5,988 nucleotides of DNA. Origin: Coriobacteriia bacterium. GTDB lineage: Bacteria; Actinomycetota; Coriobacteriia; Anaerosomatales; PALSA-660. The translations under genes and the position numbers were made by a program. The first letter of the stretch is position 1, and each line of letters starts with the position of its first letter. The DNA lies in assembly GCA_003133285.1 (NCBI GenBank), contig PKWR01000078.1:334-6321 (forward strand), written 5' to 3'. The notes under the pieces are model-generated. The model had not been told where the DNA came from, did not search any database, and saw only the letters and a program-made list of their open reading frames with translations. This document shows positions 1 to 5,460 of the stretch, one piece after another.

Positions 1-568
1 CCGAGGTGTCGCCCTTCAGGCCCAGGAAGTCGGGGACCTGGTCGGGGCGCACGCCGAGACGCTCCTCGACCGCCGCCGGGTCGTAGACGACGATGTCGGT
101 GATGCCCTTCTTCGTGGAGACCACGCTGGTGCGCTCGGTCACGAGTTGGTAGGCGTCCTTGTCGCCGGTGAACAGCAGGACGCGCATGCCGGCCTGCTCG
201 CCGCGCAGGGCGAAGGTGCCGAGCAGGTCGTCGCCCTCCCACCCTTCGCACTCGACGACCGGGACGTTCATCGCCGCGAGCAGCTCCTTGACGATGCCGA
301 ACTGCGGCCGGAGCTCCTCGGGCGTGGGCGGGCGGTGGATCTTGTAGCGCTCGAGCACGTCGGAACGGAACTTCGGGCGGCCTTTGTCGAACGCGACGAC
401 GACGCCCTCGGGCCAGAACGATTCGGTGAGCTTGAGCAGCATGGAGATGAACCCGTAGGCGGCGTTGGTCGGCCGCCCGTCGGGGGCGGTCATCGTCACC
501 GGCAACGCGTGGAACGCGCGGTGGAGCAGCGAGTTGCCGTCGATGACTGCGAGGGTGCGTTCGGGCAC
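1..568 (-). CDS. polA: DNA polymerase I, N-terminal 5'-nuclease domain (partial, runs off the left edge)
   Basis: DNA polymerase I fills gaps and removes RNA primers and flaps in replication and repair. Only the first 189 residues are in the window, and all belong to the 5'-3' exonuclease (FEN-like) domain. Visible metal-site and substrate motifs, in order, are DGNSLLHRAFHAL (10-22), FDKGRPKFRSD (60-70) followed by YKIHRP, EGDDLLGTFA (111-120), TGDKDAYQLV (134-143), and VRPDQVPDFLGLKGDTS at the cut edge. The acidic residues D10, D61, E111, D113, D114, D136, D138 and D187 match the family's two-metal site. The start is GTG at 568, chosen because GGAAGGGG lies 5 nt upstream and the DGNS motif then falls at the usual position about ten residues in. 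Whether the 3'-5' exonuclease and polymerase domains follow cannot be seen here. The EGDD motif (more often EADD) and the TKKGITD segment recall Coriobacteriia PolA; that resemblance is from memory. Confidence 0.95.
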   Translation of the reverse strand, partial: MPERTLAVIDGNSLLHRAFHALPVTMTAPDGRPTNAAYGFISMLLKLTESFWPEGVVVAFDKGRPKFRSDVLERYKIHRPPTPEELRPQFGIVKELLAAMNVPVVECEGWEGDDLLGTFALRGEQAGMRVLLFTGDKDAYQLVTERTSVVSTKKGITDIVVYDPAAVEERLGVRPDQVPDFLGLKGDTS

Positions 569-625
569 GAAGGCCCCTTCCGGGTGTCGTCCGAGTGTCG
601 ACGCGCCGTATGCAGCGCACGCCAG

Positions 626-656
626 ATTCTACCCGACCGGGGTGACGCGGTGGCAC
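626..656 (-). promoter_or_regulatory. Candidate sigma-70-type promoter for polA
   Basis: Read on the minus strand, the polA upstream gap contains TAGAAT (631 to 626), a 5/6 match to the -10 consensus. GTGCCA (656 to 651) lies 19 bp upstream and matches 4/6 of the -35 consensus, with spacing slightly long. Transcription would start near 619, giving a leader of roughly 50 nt before the GTG start at 568. This would let polA be transcribed independently of the upstream membrane-protein gene. The evidence is motif matching only. Confidence 0.35.
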
Positions 657-674
657 ACGTGAGGAGCGGGACCG

Positions 675-1631
675 CTACCGGTCGGAGTGCGGGAAGTCGT
701 GCGCCTGCGGGGGCTCGGCCTTCTCGGCCTTCTCGGTCTTCTCCAGCCTCTGCCGGTAGAACGGCAGGAACGACAGCAGCCGGCGCTGGATCCCGGTGAG
801 ATGGTGGCTGTAGTCCCGCGCGACCGGCGACTGCCAGCCCCGCCACATCGCGAGGAAGCGCAGGGAGACCGAGAGCGTGATGGCGAACAGGCCGGCCCAC
901 TCCTTGACCACGCCGAGCCACACCGTCGCCAGCACGAAGATCGTCGAGCCGACCATCGCGGCCACCGAGTAGAGGGCGCCCGGCTGCAGGATCACGGGGA
1001 CCTCGTCCGAGAGCAGGTCGCGCAGCATGCTGCCGCCGATAGCGGTGATCACGCCCATCATGATCGCCGGCAGGATGTTGAGGTCGGCCCGCAGGGCCTT
1101 GTCGGCGCCGACCACGACGAACAAGCCCAGCGATATCGCGTCGATGTAGGCCATCGGCCGCCCGAGCTTGCCGACGAACTCCGCGAAGAAGAACGCGACC
1201 ACCGCCGCGGCGAGCGCGGTCAGCAGGTACCGGTTGTCCTGGAACGCCGCGATGCCGTACTTCTGCAGCAGCACGTCGCGGATGATCCCGCCACCCATGC
1301 CGGTGACGATCGCGAGCGTGATGATGCCCATGATGTCGAACTTCTTGCGGACCGCGGTGAGGCCGCCCGACAGCGCGCCGGCGAAGACCGCGAGCAGCTC
1401 CCAGGCGGGCGGAACGGCGACCGCGACCCCGTGCCCGAAGGCGTCGGGGGCGGTGGTGGTCACACCGGACGGCAGGATGCTCGCCACGAGGCTCGGAACG
1501 GTCGTGGTGAGGAAGGAGGTGAAGCCGGCGGGAGCCGTCGCGACCGCGCTGGACGCGGCGCTGGACGCGGCGGCCGTGATCACCGACGTGGCCGGGTGTG
1601 ACGCCACTGCGAGAAGAAGAGGGATCGTCAT
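675..1631 (-). CDS. TRIC/UPF0126 (YicG-like) family membrane protein
   Basis: This is an integral membrane protein with two tandem UPF0126/TRIC domains, a family that includes bacterial trimeric cation channels and the proposed glycine transporter YicG. From ATG 1631 it has 318 residues. Seven hydrophobic helices lie at about 75-93, 101-119, 137-153, 161-178, 186-205, 218-238 and 245-262. The internal duplication shows as GMGGGIIRDVLL (111-122) and AIGGSMLRDLLS (197-208), both with the family's GG-x2-RD pattern, and RKKFD follows helix 1. A typical member is about 200-230 residues. This one adds about 70 Ala/Ser/Thr/Val-rich N-terminal residues and a charged C-terminal tail (KTEKAEKAE). Start is uncertain. 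ATG 1631 has AGG 8 nt upstream, ATG 1637 has it only 2 nt away, and GTG 1667 has AAGG with no spacing. The substrate cannot be told from sequence. It lies 106 bp upstream of polA on the same strand. Confidence 0.88.
   Translation of the reverse strand: MTIPLLLAVASHPATSVITAAASSAASSAVATAPAGFTSFLTTTVPSLVASILPSGVTTTAPDAFGHGVAVAVPPAWELLAVFAGALSGGLTAVRKKFDIMGIITLAIVTGMGGGIIRDVLLQKYGIAAFQDNRYLLTALAAAVVAFFFAEFVGKLGRPMAYIDAISLGLFVVVGADKALRADLNILPAIMMGVITAIGGSMLRDLLSDEVPVILQPGALYSVAAMVGSTIFVLATVWLGVVKEWAGLFAITLSVSLRFLAMWRGWQSPVARDYSHHLTGIQRRLLSFLPFYRQRLEKTEKAEKAEPPQAHDFPHSDR
714..740. repeat. Three tandem 9-bp repeats inside the membrane-protein gene's 3' end
   Basis: Units CTCGGCCTT, CTCGGCCTT and CTCGGTCTT follow each other directly, with a weaker fourth unit (CTCCAGCCT) at 741-749. 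The unit length is a multiple of three, so on the minus strand they encode the Lys/Glu/Ala-rich tail of the TRIC-family protein without breaking frame. Slippage could change the tail length. Confidence 0.7.
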
Positions 1632-1738
1632 GCTCATGACCTGATGGTACCCGCTGGAAGAGCGCACCCTTGGTACCGCTGCCGTCCCGTCAACGTCCCT
1701 CGACGACCTGCCGGACGAAGGATCGTGTCAGCAGCCCG

Positions 1739-2410
1739 CTAGCCGCGCCACAGGTAACCGACGTTGCGGACGGTCTCGATCCGGTCCGAGAGCTCGCCGC
1801 CGATCTTCGAGCGGATGCGCCGCACGTGCACGTCCACGGTGCGCAGACCCCCGTAGTAGTCGGTGCCCCAGACCCGGCGCAGCAGCACCTCGCGGCTGTA
1901 GGCGCGGTCGGGATGCGTGACGAGGAACGCGAACAGCGCGTACTCGAGATAGGCGAAGTCGATGGGCTCACCGCCGACGTGGACCTGGTAGGTCGCCAGG
2001 TTGAGCGTCAGGTCGCCGACACGGACGAGCTCCTGGGAGGTGGCCTCCTCGCCCGGCCACATGAGGGCGCGGACACGGGCCACGAGCTCGTCGGAGCCGC
2101 CGCCACGCACGAAAAAGTCGCTGCGGAGGCGCGTGGGCAGGCGCAGGTCGGCGAGCGCATCGGGTTCGATGACGAGCATCAGCCGGACGTCGAGACCCTC
2201 GGCGGACGCGTTCTCGACGGCCTGCGCGAGCGGCTCGGGGGTGCGGCCGCCGTCGATGACCACGAGGTCGATGTCGGCCTCGGTGAGACGCGACACGAGG
2301 TCCTTCGTGCGGGTCTCCGACAAGGAGAGGTCGAGCTTCGACAACGCCTGTCGGATCCAGGCGATGGTATGGACGTCGTCGGAAACCAGGACTGCTCGGC
2401 GCATGTGCAC
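1739..2410 (-). CDS. GlnR-like OmpR-family winged-helix response regulator
   Basis: This 223-residue cytoplasmic DNA-binding regulator has a receiver-like domain (about 4-116) and an OmpR/PhoB winged helix (about 128-222). The receiver keeps D11/D12 and D53 (VVIDGGR). It has V80 where the switch Ser/Thr normally sits and R102-G103 in place of the conserved Lys-Pro, so ordinary phosphorylation control is doubtful. The output domain has YYGGLRTVDVHVRRIRSKIG (185-204) and ETVRNVGYLW (212-221). From memory this closely matches actinobacterial GlnR, the phosphorylation-independent nitrogen regulator, which also has an IDGRR stretch at the Asp. No histidine kinase gene is adjacent, and the next gene upstream is glnA, which fits a nitrogen role. 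The GlnR assignment is inference; an orphan OmpR-type regulator is the safe call. The start is GTG 2410, with GGGAGGAG 10 nt upstream. ATG 2404 would be 16 nt from that site. Confidence 0.9.
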   Translation of the reverse strand: MHMRRAVLVSDDVHTIAWIRQALSKLDLSLSETRTKDLVSRLTEADIDLVVIDGGRTPEPLAQAVENASAEGLDVRLMLVIEPDALADLRLPTRLRSDFFVRGGGSDELVARVRALMWPGEEATSQELVRVGDLTLNLATYQVHVGGEPIDFAYLEYALFAFLVTHPDRAYSREVLLRRVWGTDYYGGLRTVDVHVRRIRSKIGGELSDRIETVRNVGYLWRG

Positions 2411-2411
2411 G

Positions 2412-2428
2412 ATTGTAGCGCTCCTCCC
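2412..2428 (-). promoter_or_regulatory. Ribosome-binding site that decides the regulator's start, next to a -10-like hexamer
   Basis: On the minus strand GGGAGGAG (2428 to 2421) is a strong Shine-Dalgarno sequence. It sits 10 nt before GTG 2410 and 16 nt before ATG 2404, so the GTG is the better start. TACAAT (2417 to 2412), a 5/6 match to a -10 box, lies between them. If it were used as a promoter the transcript would begin around the start codon and be leaderless. The strong Shine-Dalgarno sequence argues that it is chance. Confidence 0.5.
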
Positions 2429-2452
2429 GTGGCGGACAGGCGGATACGGGCA

Positions 2453-2480
2453 GCGCCGGGCGGGGTTACCCGCCCGGCGC
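2453..2480 (-). terminator. GC-rich hairpin, probable glnA terminator
   Basis: A perfect 12-bp inverted repeat (2453-2464 with 2469-2480) with a 4-nt loop begins 32 bases past the glnA stop codon and ends 42 bases before the regulator's start. No T-run follows it on the minus strand. It would therefore be a U-less hairpin terminator, as is common in high-GC actinobacteria. It would isolate the regulator from glnA read-through, or act as an attenuating or RNA-stabilising stem. Confidence 0.7.
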
Positions 2481-2512
2481 CGTTGCCGTGACTGTGTGTG
2501 TGCGAGGGCCTG

Positions 2513-3856
2513 CTAGACGTTCGGCAGGTACCGCTCGAGTTCCCACTCGGAGACCTGCAGACGGTACGAGTCCCACTCGGCGCGCTTGTTCGCGACGTAG
2601 AACGAGTGGATGTGATCGCCCAGGACTTCCTTCATGAGCGCGGACGACTCGAACTTGTCGATGGCCTCGCCCAAGGTGCCCGGCAGGGTGTAGATCTTGG
2701 CGGCCTCGAGCTCGGCGTCGGACATCTTGAAGATGTTGTTCGTGGCCTCGGGAGCCAGCTCGAGCTGCTCCTCGATGCCCTTGAGGCCGGCGCCCAGCAT
2801 GACGGCGAAGGCGAGGTACGGGTTGGCCGAGGGGTCCGGCGAGCGCAGCTCGAGGCGGGTGGCGACTTCCTTGCCCGGCTTGTACATCGGGACGCGGACG
2901 AGGGCGGAGCGGTTGCGGCGGGCCCAGGCGATGTAGACGGGGGCCTCGTAGCCCGGCACCAGGCGCTTGTAGGAGTTCACGAGCGGGTTGGTGACGGCGC
3001 AGAACTCGGGCGCGTACTTCAGAAGGCCGGCGATGTACTGCTTGGCGACCGTCGAGAGGTTGAAGCCCTCGGGATCGTTGGCGTCGAAGAAGGCGTTGCC
3101 GTCCTTGTTGAACAGCGACTGGTGGACGTGCATGCCCGAGCCGTTCTGGCCGAAGATCGGCTTCGGCATGAACGTCGCGTACACGCCGGCCTGCATGGCG
3201 ATCTCCTTGACGACCAGGCGGTAGGTCATCACGTTGTCGGCCATGGACATCGCGTCCGCGTAGCGCAGGTCGATCTCGTGCTGCGACGGGGCGACCTCGT
3301 GGTGCGAGTACTCGACCGGGATGCCCATCTTCTCGAGCGTCAGGACGGTGTCGCGACGGAGGTCGGACGCGCTGTCCAGCGGGGTCAGGTCGAAGTAGCC
3401 GCCGTTATCGAGGACCACGGTGTCCTGGTCGTCCTCGAAGTAGAAGTACTCGAGCTCGGGGCCGACGTACATGGTGTAGCCCATGTCCTTGGCCTTGTCG
3501 GTCATGCGGCGCAGGGCGTAGCGGGGATCGCCCTCGAACGGCGAGCCGTCGGGCTTGGTGATGTCGCAGAACATGCGCCCGGTGCCCTGCTCGGAGGGAC
3601 GCCACGGCAGCACCGCGAACGTGTCCGGGTTCGGGAAGGCGACCATGTCGGACTCCTCGAGGCGGGTGAAGCCGTCGATGGAGGAACCGTCGAAGCCCAT
3701 GCCCTCCTCGAACGCGCCTTCGAGCTCGGTGTCGGTGACGGCGAACGACTTCAGAACGCCGAGCACGTCGGTGAACCAGAAGCGGACGAAGTGGACGTCA
3801 CGCTCCTGCACGGTCTTGAGCACGAAATCCTTGTCGAACTTGGGGGACTTTGCCAT
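2513..3856 (-). CDS. glnA: Glutamine synthetase, type I-alpha
   Basis: This cytoplasmic enzyme condenses ammonium and glutamate to glutamine using ATP, the entry step of nitrogen assimilation; the family forms dodecamers. At 447 residues it has the length of the short GSI-alpha form. Visible motifs are FDGSSIDGF (55-63), GPELEYF (132-138, metal-binding Glu), EVAPSQHEID (187-196), NGSGMHVHQSL (238-248, catalytic His), NSYKRLVPGYEAP (294-306, with flap E304), ARRNRSALVRVP (312-323) and RLELRSPDPSANPYLA (334-349). R65 in the GFTRLEESD segment aligns with the Arg that gives glutamine feedback inhibition in Bacillus GlnA (R62). The C-terminal part follows the Bacillus pattern, without the long insert and adenylylation-tyrosine segment of GSI-beta, so control by adenylylation is unlikely. 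The start ATG 3856 has AAAGGA 8 nt upstream. It is divergent from the GNAT gene, and a hairpin follows the stop. Confidence 0.97.
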   Translation of the reverse strand: MAKSPKFDKDFVLKTVQERDVHFVRFWFTDVLGVLKSFAVTDTELEGAFEEGMGFDGSSIDGFTRLEESDMVAFPNPDTFAVLPWRPSEQGTGRMFCDITKPDGSPFEGDPRYALRRMTDKAKDMGYTMYVGPELEYFYFEDDQDTVVLDNGGYFDLTPLDSASDLRRDTVLTLEKMGIPVEYSHHEVAPSQHEIDLRYADAMSMADNVMTYRLVVKEIAMQAGVYATFMPKPIFGQNGSGMHVHQSLFNKDGNAFFDANDPEGFNLSTVAKQYIAGLLKYAPEFCAVTNPLVNSYKRLVPGYEAPVYIAWARRNRSALVRVPMYKPGKEVATRLELRSPDPSANPYLAFAVMLGAGLKGIEEQLELAPEATNNIFKMSDAELEAAKIYTLPGTLGEAIDKFESSALMKEVLGDHIHSFYVANKRAEWDSYRLQVSEWELERYLPNV

Positions 3857-3871
3857 CTTCCGTGTCCTTTC

Positions 3872-3883
3872 CTCGTTGACGAG
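3872..3883. repeat. Short palindrome just upstream of the glnA ribosome-binding site
   Basis: CTCGT-TG-ACGAG is a 5-bp inverted repeat around a 2-bp centre. It overlaps the GGAAAGGA Shine-Dalgarno region of glnA (3872 to 3865 on the minus strand) at one end. The loop is too short for a stable hairpin, so if functional it is more likely a dimeric protein site. Chance occurrence is quite possible. Confidence 0.35.
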
Positions 3884-3893
3884 CCGAATCCGT

Positions 3894-3913
3894 GTCGGCC
3901 AGGTGCGGCCGAC
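3894..3913 (-). promoter_or_regulatory. 7-bp inverted repeat in the glnA leader
   Basis: GTCGGCC (3894-3900) and GGCCGAC (3907-3913) are perfect inverted copies separated by 6 nt, 38-57 bases upstream of the glnA start. If transcribed from the minus strand they form a GC-rich hairpin in the 5' leader. I recognise no known glutamine riboswitch. It could also be an operator. Confidence 0.4.
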
Positions 3914-3937
3914 GTATCGCGCCGGTATGCGACTGAA

Positions 3938-3968
3938 GTTACTACCCACCGTGTTTCGGATGCGTTAC
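3938..3968 (-). promoter_or_regulatory. Candidate GlnR-binding site upstream of glnA
   Basis: On the minus strand, toward glnA, the order is GTAAC (3968 to 3964), 6 nt, GAAAC (3957 to 3953), 10 nt, then GTAAC (3942 to 3938). The first pair exactly matches the actinobacterial GlnR box pattern GTnAC-n6-GAAAC with its 11-bp periodicity. The third element is displaced about 4 bp from the expected spacing, and no GAAAC follows it. A GlnR-like regulator is encoded just downstream of glnA. The site lies about 80-110 bp before the glnA start, so it suits an activator or repressor of glnA. It is also only 29 bp from the divergent GNAT start. No clear -10/-35 pair was found for either gene. The motif match is seen directly; binding is inferred. 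Confidence 0.5.
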
Positions 3969-3996
3969 GGTTTAGGCCTGCCATGAAAGGACTGCC

Positions 3997-4539
3997 ATGC
4001 TGCGCGGCGACAAGATCTACCTGACGAACCTCGACCCGGCCAACGCGGAGACCGCGCGCGGCTGGATCAACGACCCCGAGATCAACCGCTACCTCCTGAC
4101 GGGGCAGGTCCCCGTGAGCGCCGCGGCCGAGGCCGCGTTCTACGGGCGCGCGGTGACCGACTGGGCGGCGGGCAAGTCGTACATGTTCGAGATCCACGCC
4201 GCCGACGACGGACGCTACATCGGCAACTGCGGGCTGCACAACGTCGGCATGCGGCACCGCTCCGCCGAGGTCGGCATCTTCATCGGCGACACGACCGAGC
4301 AGAACCACGGCTACGGGCGCGACGCGATCGTGACGGTCACGCGGTTCGGATTCGACACGCTCGGCCTCAACCGCATCGAGATCCGCTCGCAGGCCGACAA
4401 CGAACGGTCCATGCACCTCTACGAGAAGCTCGGCTTCAAGCCGATGGGCCGGCTCCGCGAGGCGACCTTCACCTTCGGGCACTTCGTGGACGAGGCGATC
4501 TTCGACATGCTCGCGAGCGAGTGGCGCGAGCTCCCCTAG
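3997..4539 (+). CDS. GNAT family N-acetyltransferase (RimJ/RimL-like)
   Basis: This 180-residue soluble acetyltransferase would move an acetyl group from acetyl-CoA to an amine of unknown identity. It has the GNAT fold of the RimJ/RimL (Acetyltransf_3) type: an N-terminal substrate half (MLRGDKIYLTNLDP, INDPEINRYL), the strand EVGIFIGD (91-98), the acetyl-CoA loop EQNHGYGRDAI (101-111), a Q-x-x-G-x-G/A-type motif A, then LGLNRIEIRSQADNERSMHLYEKLGFK (122-148), the usual motif B asparagine and tyrosine region. Length is normal for the family and nothing is missing. The start ATG 3997 has AAAGG 6 nt upstream. It is divergent from glnA and shares a 140-bp control region with it, which hints at co-regulation with nitrogen status. 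Substrates in this family range from ribosomal protein N-termini to polyamines, amino acids and antibiotics, so I assign none. Confidence 0.92.
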   Translation: MLRGDKIYLTNLDPANAETARGWINDPEINRYLLTGQVPVSAAAEAAFYGRAVTDWAAGKSYMFEIHAADDGRYIGNCGLHNVGMRHRSAEVGIFIGDTTEQNHGYGRDAIVTVTRFGFDTLGLNRIEIRSQADNERSMHLYEKLGFKPMGRLREATFTFGHFVDEAIFDMLASEWRELP

Positions 4540-4565
4540 GCTGCACACCCCGAGGGGGGTGACGA

Positions 4566-4607
4566 CGCGCGGGCCCGGCCGGGATCTCTCCGGACCGGGC
4601 CCGTGTG
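4566..4607. terminator. Hairpin between convergent genes, probable bidirectional terminator
   Basis: CGGGCCCGG (4570-4578) pairs perfectly with CCGGGCCCG (4595-4603). Inside, CCGG 4579-4582 can pair with 4590-4593 around a bulged A4594 and a 7-nt loop. Outside, four more pairs including two G-U wobbles extend it on the plus strand. It sits 26 bp past the GNAT stop and 22 bp past the stop of the opposite-strand GXGXG gene, so it can serve both. There is no T-tract. A smaller stem, CACCCC/GGGGTG (4546-4561), lies just before it on the GNAT side. Confidence 0.7.
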
Positions 4608-4629
4608 CGTGATCGCCTGGTGGCGTCCC

Positions 4630-5448
4630 CTACATCGGGGCGTAGAGCTTGCCGTAGGGCCGGTGCGAGACCGGCACGAGCTTCGTGAACGGCTTGCTCA
4701 TGACCTCGTCGACGTCGTCGCCGAACGCCGCGCACCACTCCTCGACGACCGGGCGTAGGACCTTGAGGTCGTCCTCGTCGGCGGTGAAGATGCCGCACTC
4801 CTTGCCGACGTCCCACGCGTTCACCTCGCCGCGCAGGAAGATGGTGCCGCCGTGCATGCCGGCCCCGCAGAACGGGCCCACCAGCGGCTGGTCGGCGAAC
4901 TGCACGTTGCGGCCGAGCAGCACGAGCAGGCCGCCCGCCATGTACTCCCCGAAGAACGCGCGCGCGTTGCCGCCGCAGCACACGACCGGCACGAGGTTCT
5001 CGAACGCCTTCATGTGGATGCCGACGCGGTAGCCCACGTCGCCCTTCACGAAGACGCGGCCGCCGCGCATGCCGTAGCCGAGCACGTCGCCGGCGTCGCC
5101 GTTGATGTAGACCGTGCCCGCGTTCATGGTGTTGGCCACGCCGTCCTGCGCGTTGCCGGAGGTGACGATGGTCGGGCCGTTCATGAACATGGCCATGTCG
5201 CCGCCGGGCACGCCCTCGATCTCGATGCGAAGGTCGGTGCCGGTGATCGCGTCGCCGATGTAGCGCTGGCCGTTGACGCCCTGCAGCTTCACCGTCTTCA
5301 CGCCGTCCGCGAACGCTCCGCGGACCGCCTCGTTGAGCTGCTTGTAGTACACGCCGTGCGCGTCGATCGTCGCGACGTCACCGTCGCGCACCACCGTCGG
5401 CGCTACCTGCTGGTAGCCCTCGACCGGGCCGGTTGCTGTGGTCATCAT
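4630..5448 (-). CDS. Glutamate synthase GXGXG domain protein (domain 3, GltB3-like)
   Basis: This 272-residue protein consists of the C-terminal GXGXG beta-helix domain of the glutamate synthase large subunit, encoded as a separate protein. In the fused enzyme this domain is structural, lying between the amidotransferase and FMN domains. The family also includes the FwdC/FmdC subunit of formylmethanofuran dehydrogenase. The repeat pattern is clear: GVNGQRYIGDAITG (57-70), SGNAQDGVANTMNAGTVYI (97-115), GDAGDVLGYGMRGGRVFVKG (117-136), GDVGYRVGIHMKAF (136-149), GEYMAGGLLVLLG (167-179) and GAGMHGGTIFLRG (195-207). The start ATG 5448 has GGAGG 6 nt upstream; ATG 5445 is also possible. It begins 12 bp after the stop of the FMN-domain gene, so the two are surely co-transcribed and the products should form one complex. 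The amidotransferase domain (domain 1) is not in the window and is expected upstream beyond 5988. Confidence 0.92.
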   Translation of the reverse strand: MMTTATGPVEGYQQVAPTVVRDGDVATIDAHGVYYKQLNEAVRGAFADGVKTVKLQGVNGQRYIGDAITGTDLRIEIEGVPGGDMAMFMNGPTIVTSGNAQDGVANTMNAGTVYINGDAGDVLGYGMRGGRVFVKGDVGYRVGIHMKAFENLVPVVCCGGNARAFFGEYMAGGLLVLLGRNVQFADQPLVGPFCGAGMHGGTIFLRGEVNAWDVGKECGIFTADEDDLKVLRPVVEEWCAAFGDDVDEVMSKPFTKLVPVSHRPYGKLYAPM

Positions 5449-5460
5449 GTCGCCCCTCCC

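Noticed and set aside
146..799. A 217-codon plus-strand frame opposite polA
   Set aside because: It overlaps the well-supported PolA 5'-nuclease sequence and continues across the polA promoter region with no domain.
687..1601. A 304-codon plus-strand frame opposite the membrane-protein gene
   Set aside because: Its Arg/Asp/Glu/Gly/His-rich, domain-free translation is typical of a complementary-strand shadow. The minus strand encodes clear TRIC-family repeats.
1644..1678. Two GGTACC hexamers near the membrane-protein start
   Set aside because: Short palindromic hexamers in GC-rich DNA with no further shared flank; most likely chance.
1670..2491. A 273-codon plus-strand frame opposite the regulator
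   Set aside because: It is a shadow of the OmpR-type regulator, with no domain in the translation.
2493..2502. (TG)5 dinucleotide run downstream of glnA
   Set aside because: It is short and lies between a stop codon and a hairpin, so there is no sign of phase variation.
3876..3881. TTGACG, a -35-like hexamer on the plus strand
   Set aside because: No -10-like hexamer lies 16-19 bp downstream, and it falls within the palindrome beside the glnA ribosome-binding site.
2498..4024. A 508-codon open frame on the plus strand opposite glnA
   Set aside because: It is the antisense shadow of glnA in GC-rich DNA. The minus-strand product is an unmistakable glutamine synthetase, and the plus-strand translation is Val/Gly/Glu/Arg-rich with no recognisable domain.
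3751..4548. A 265-codon minus-strand frame opposite the GNAT gene and the start of glnA
   Set aside because: It would need to overlap both genes and has no domain. The GNAT motifs on the plus strand and the glnA start are both well supported.
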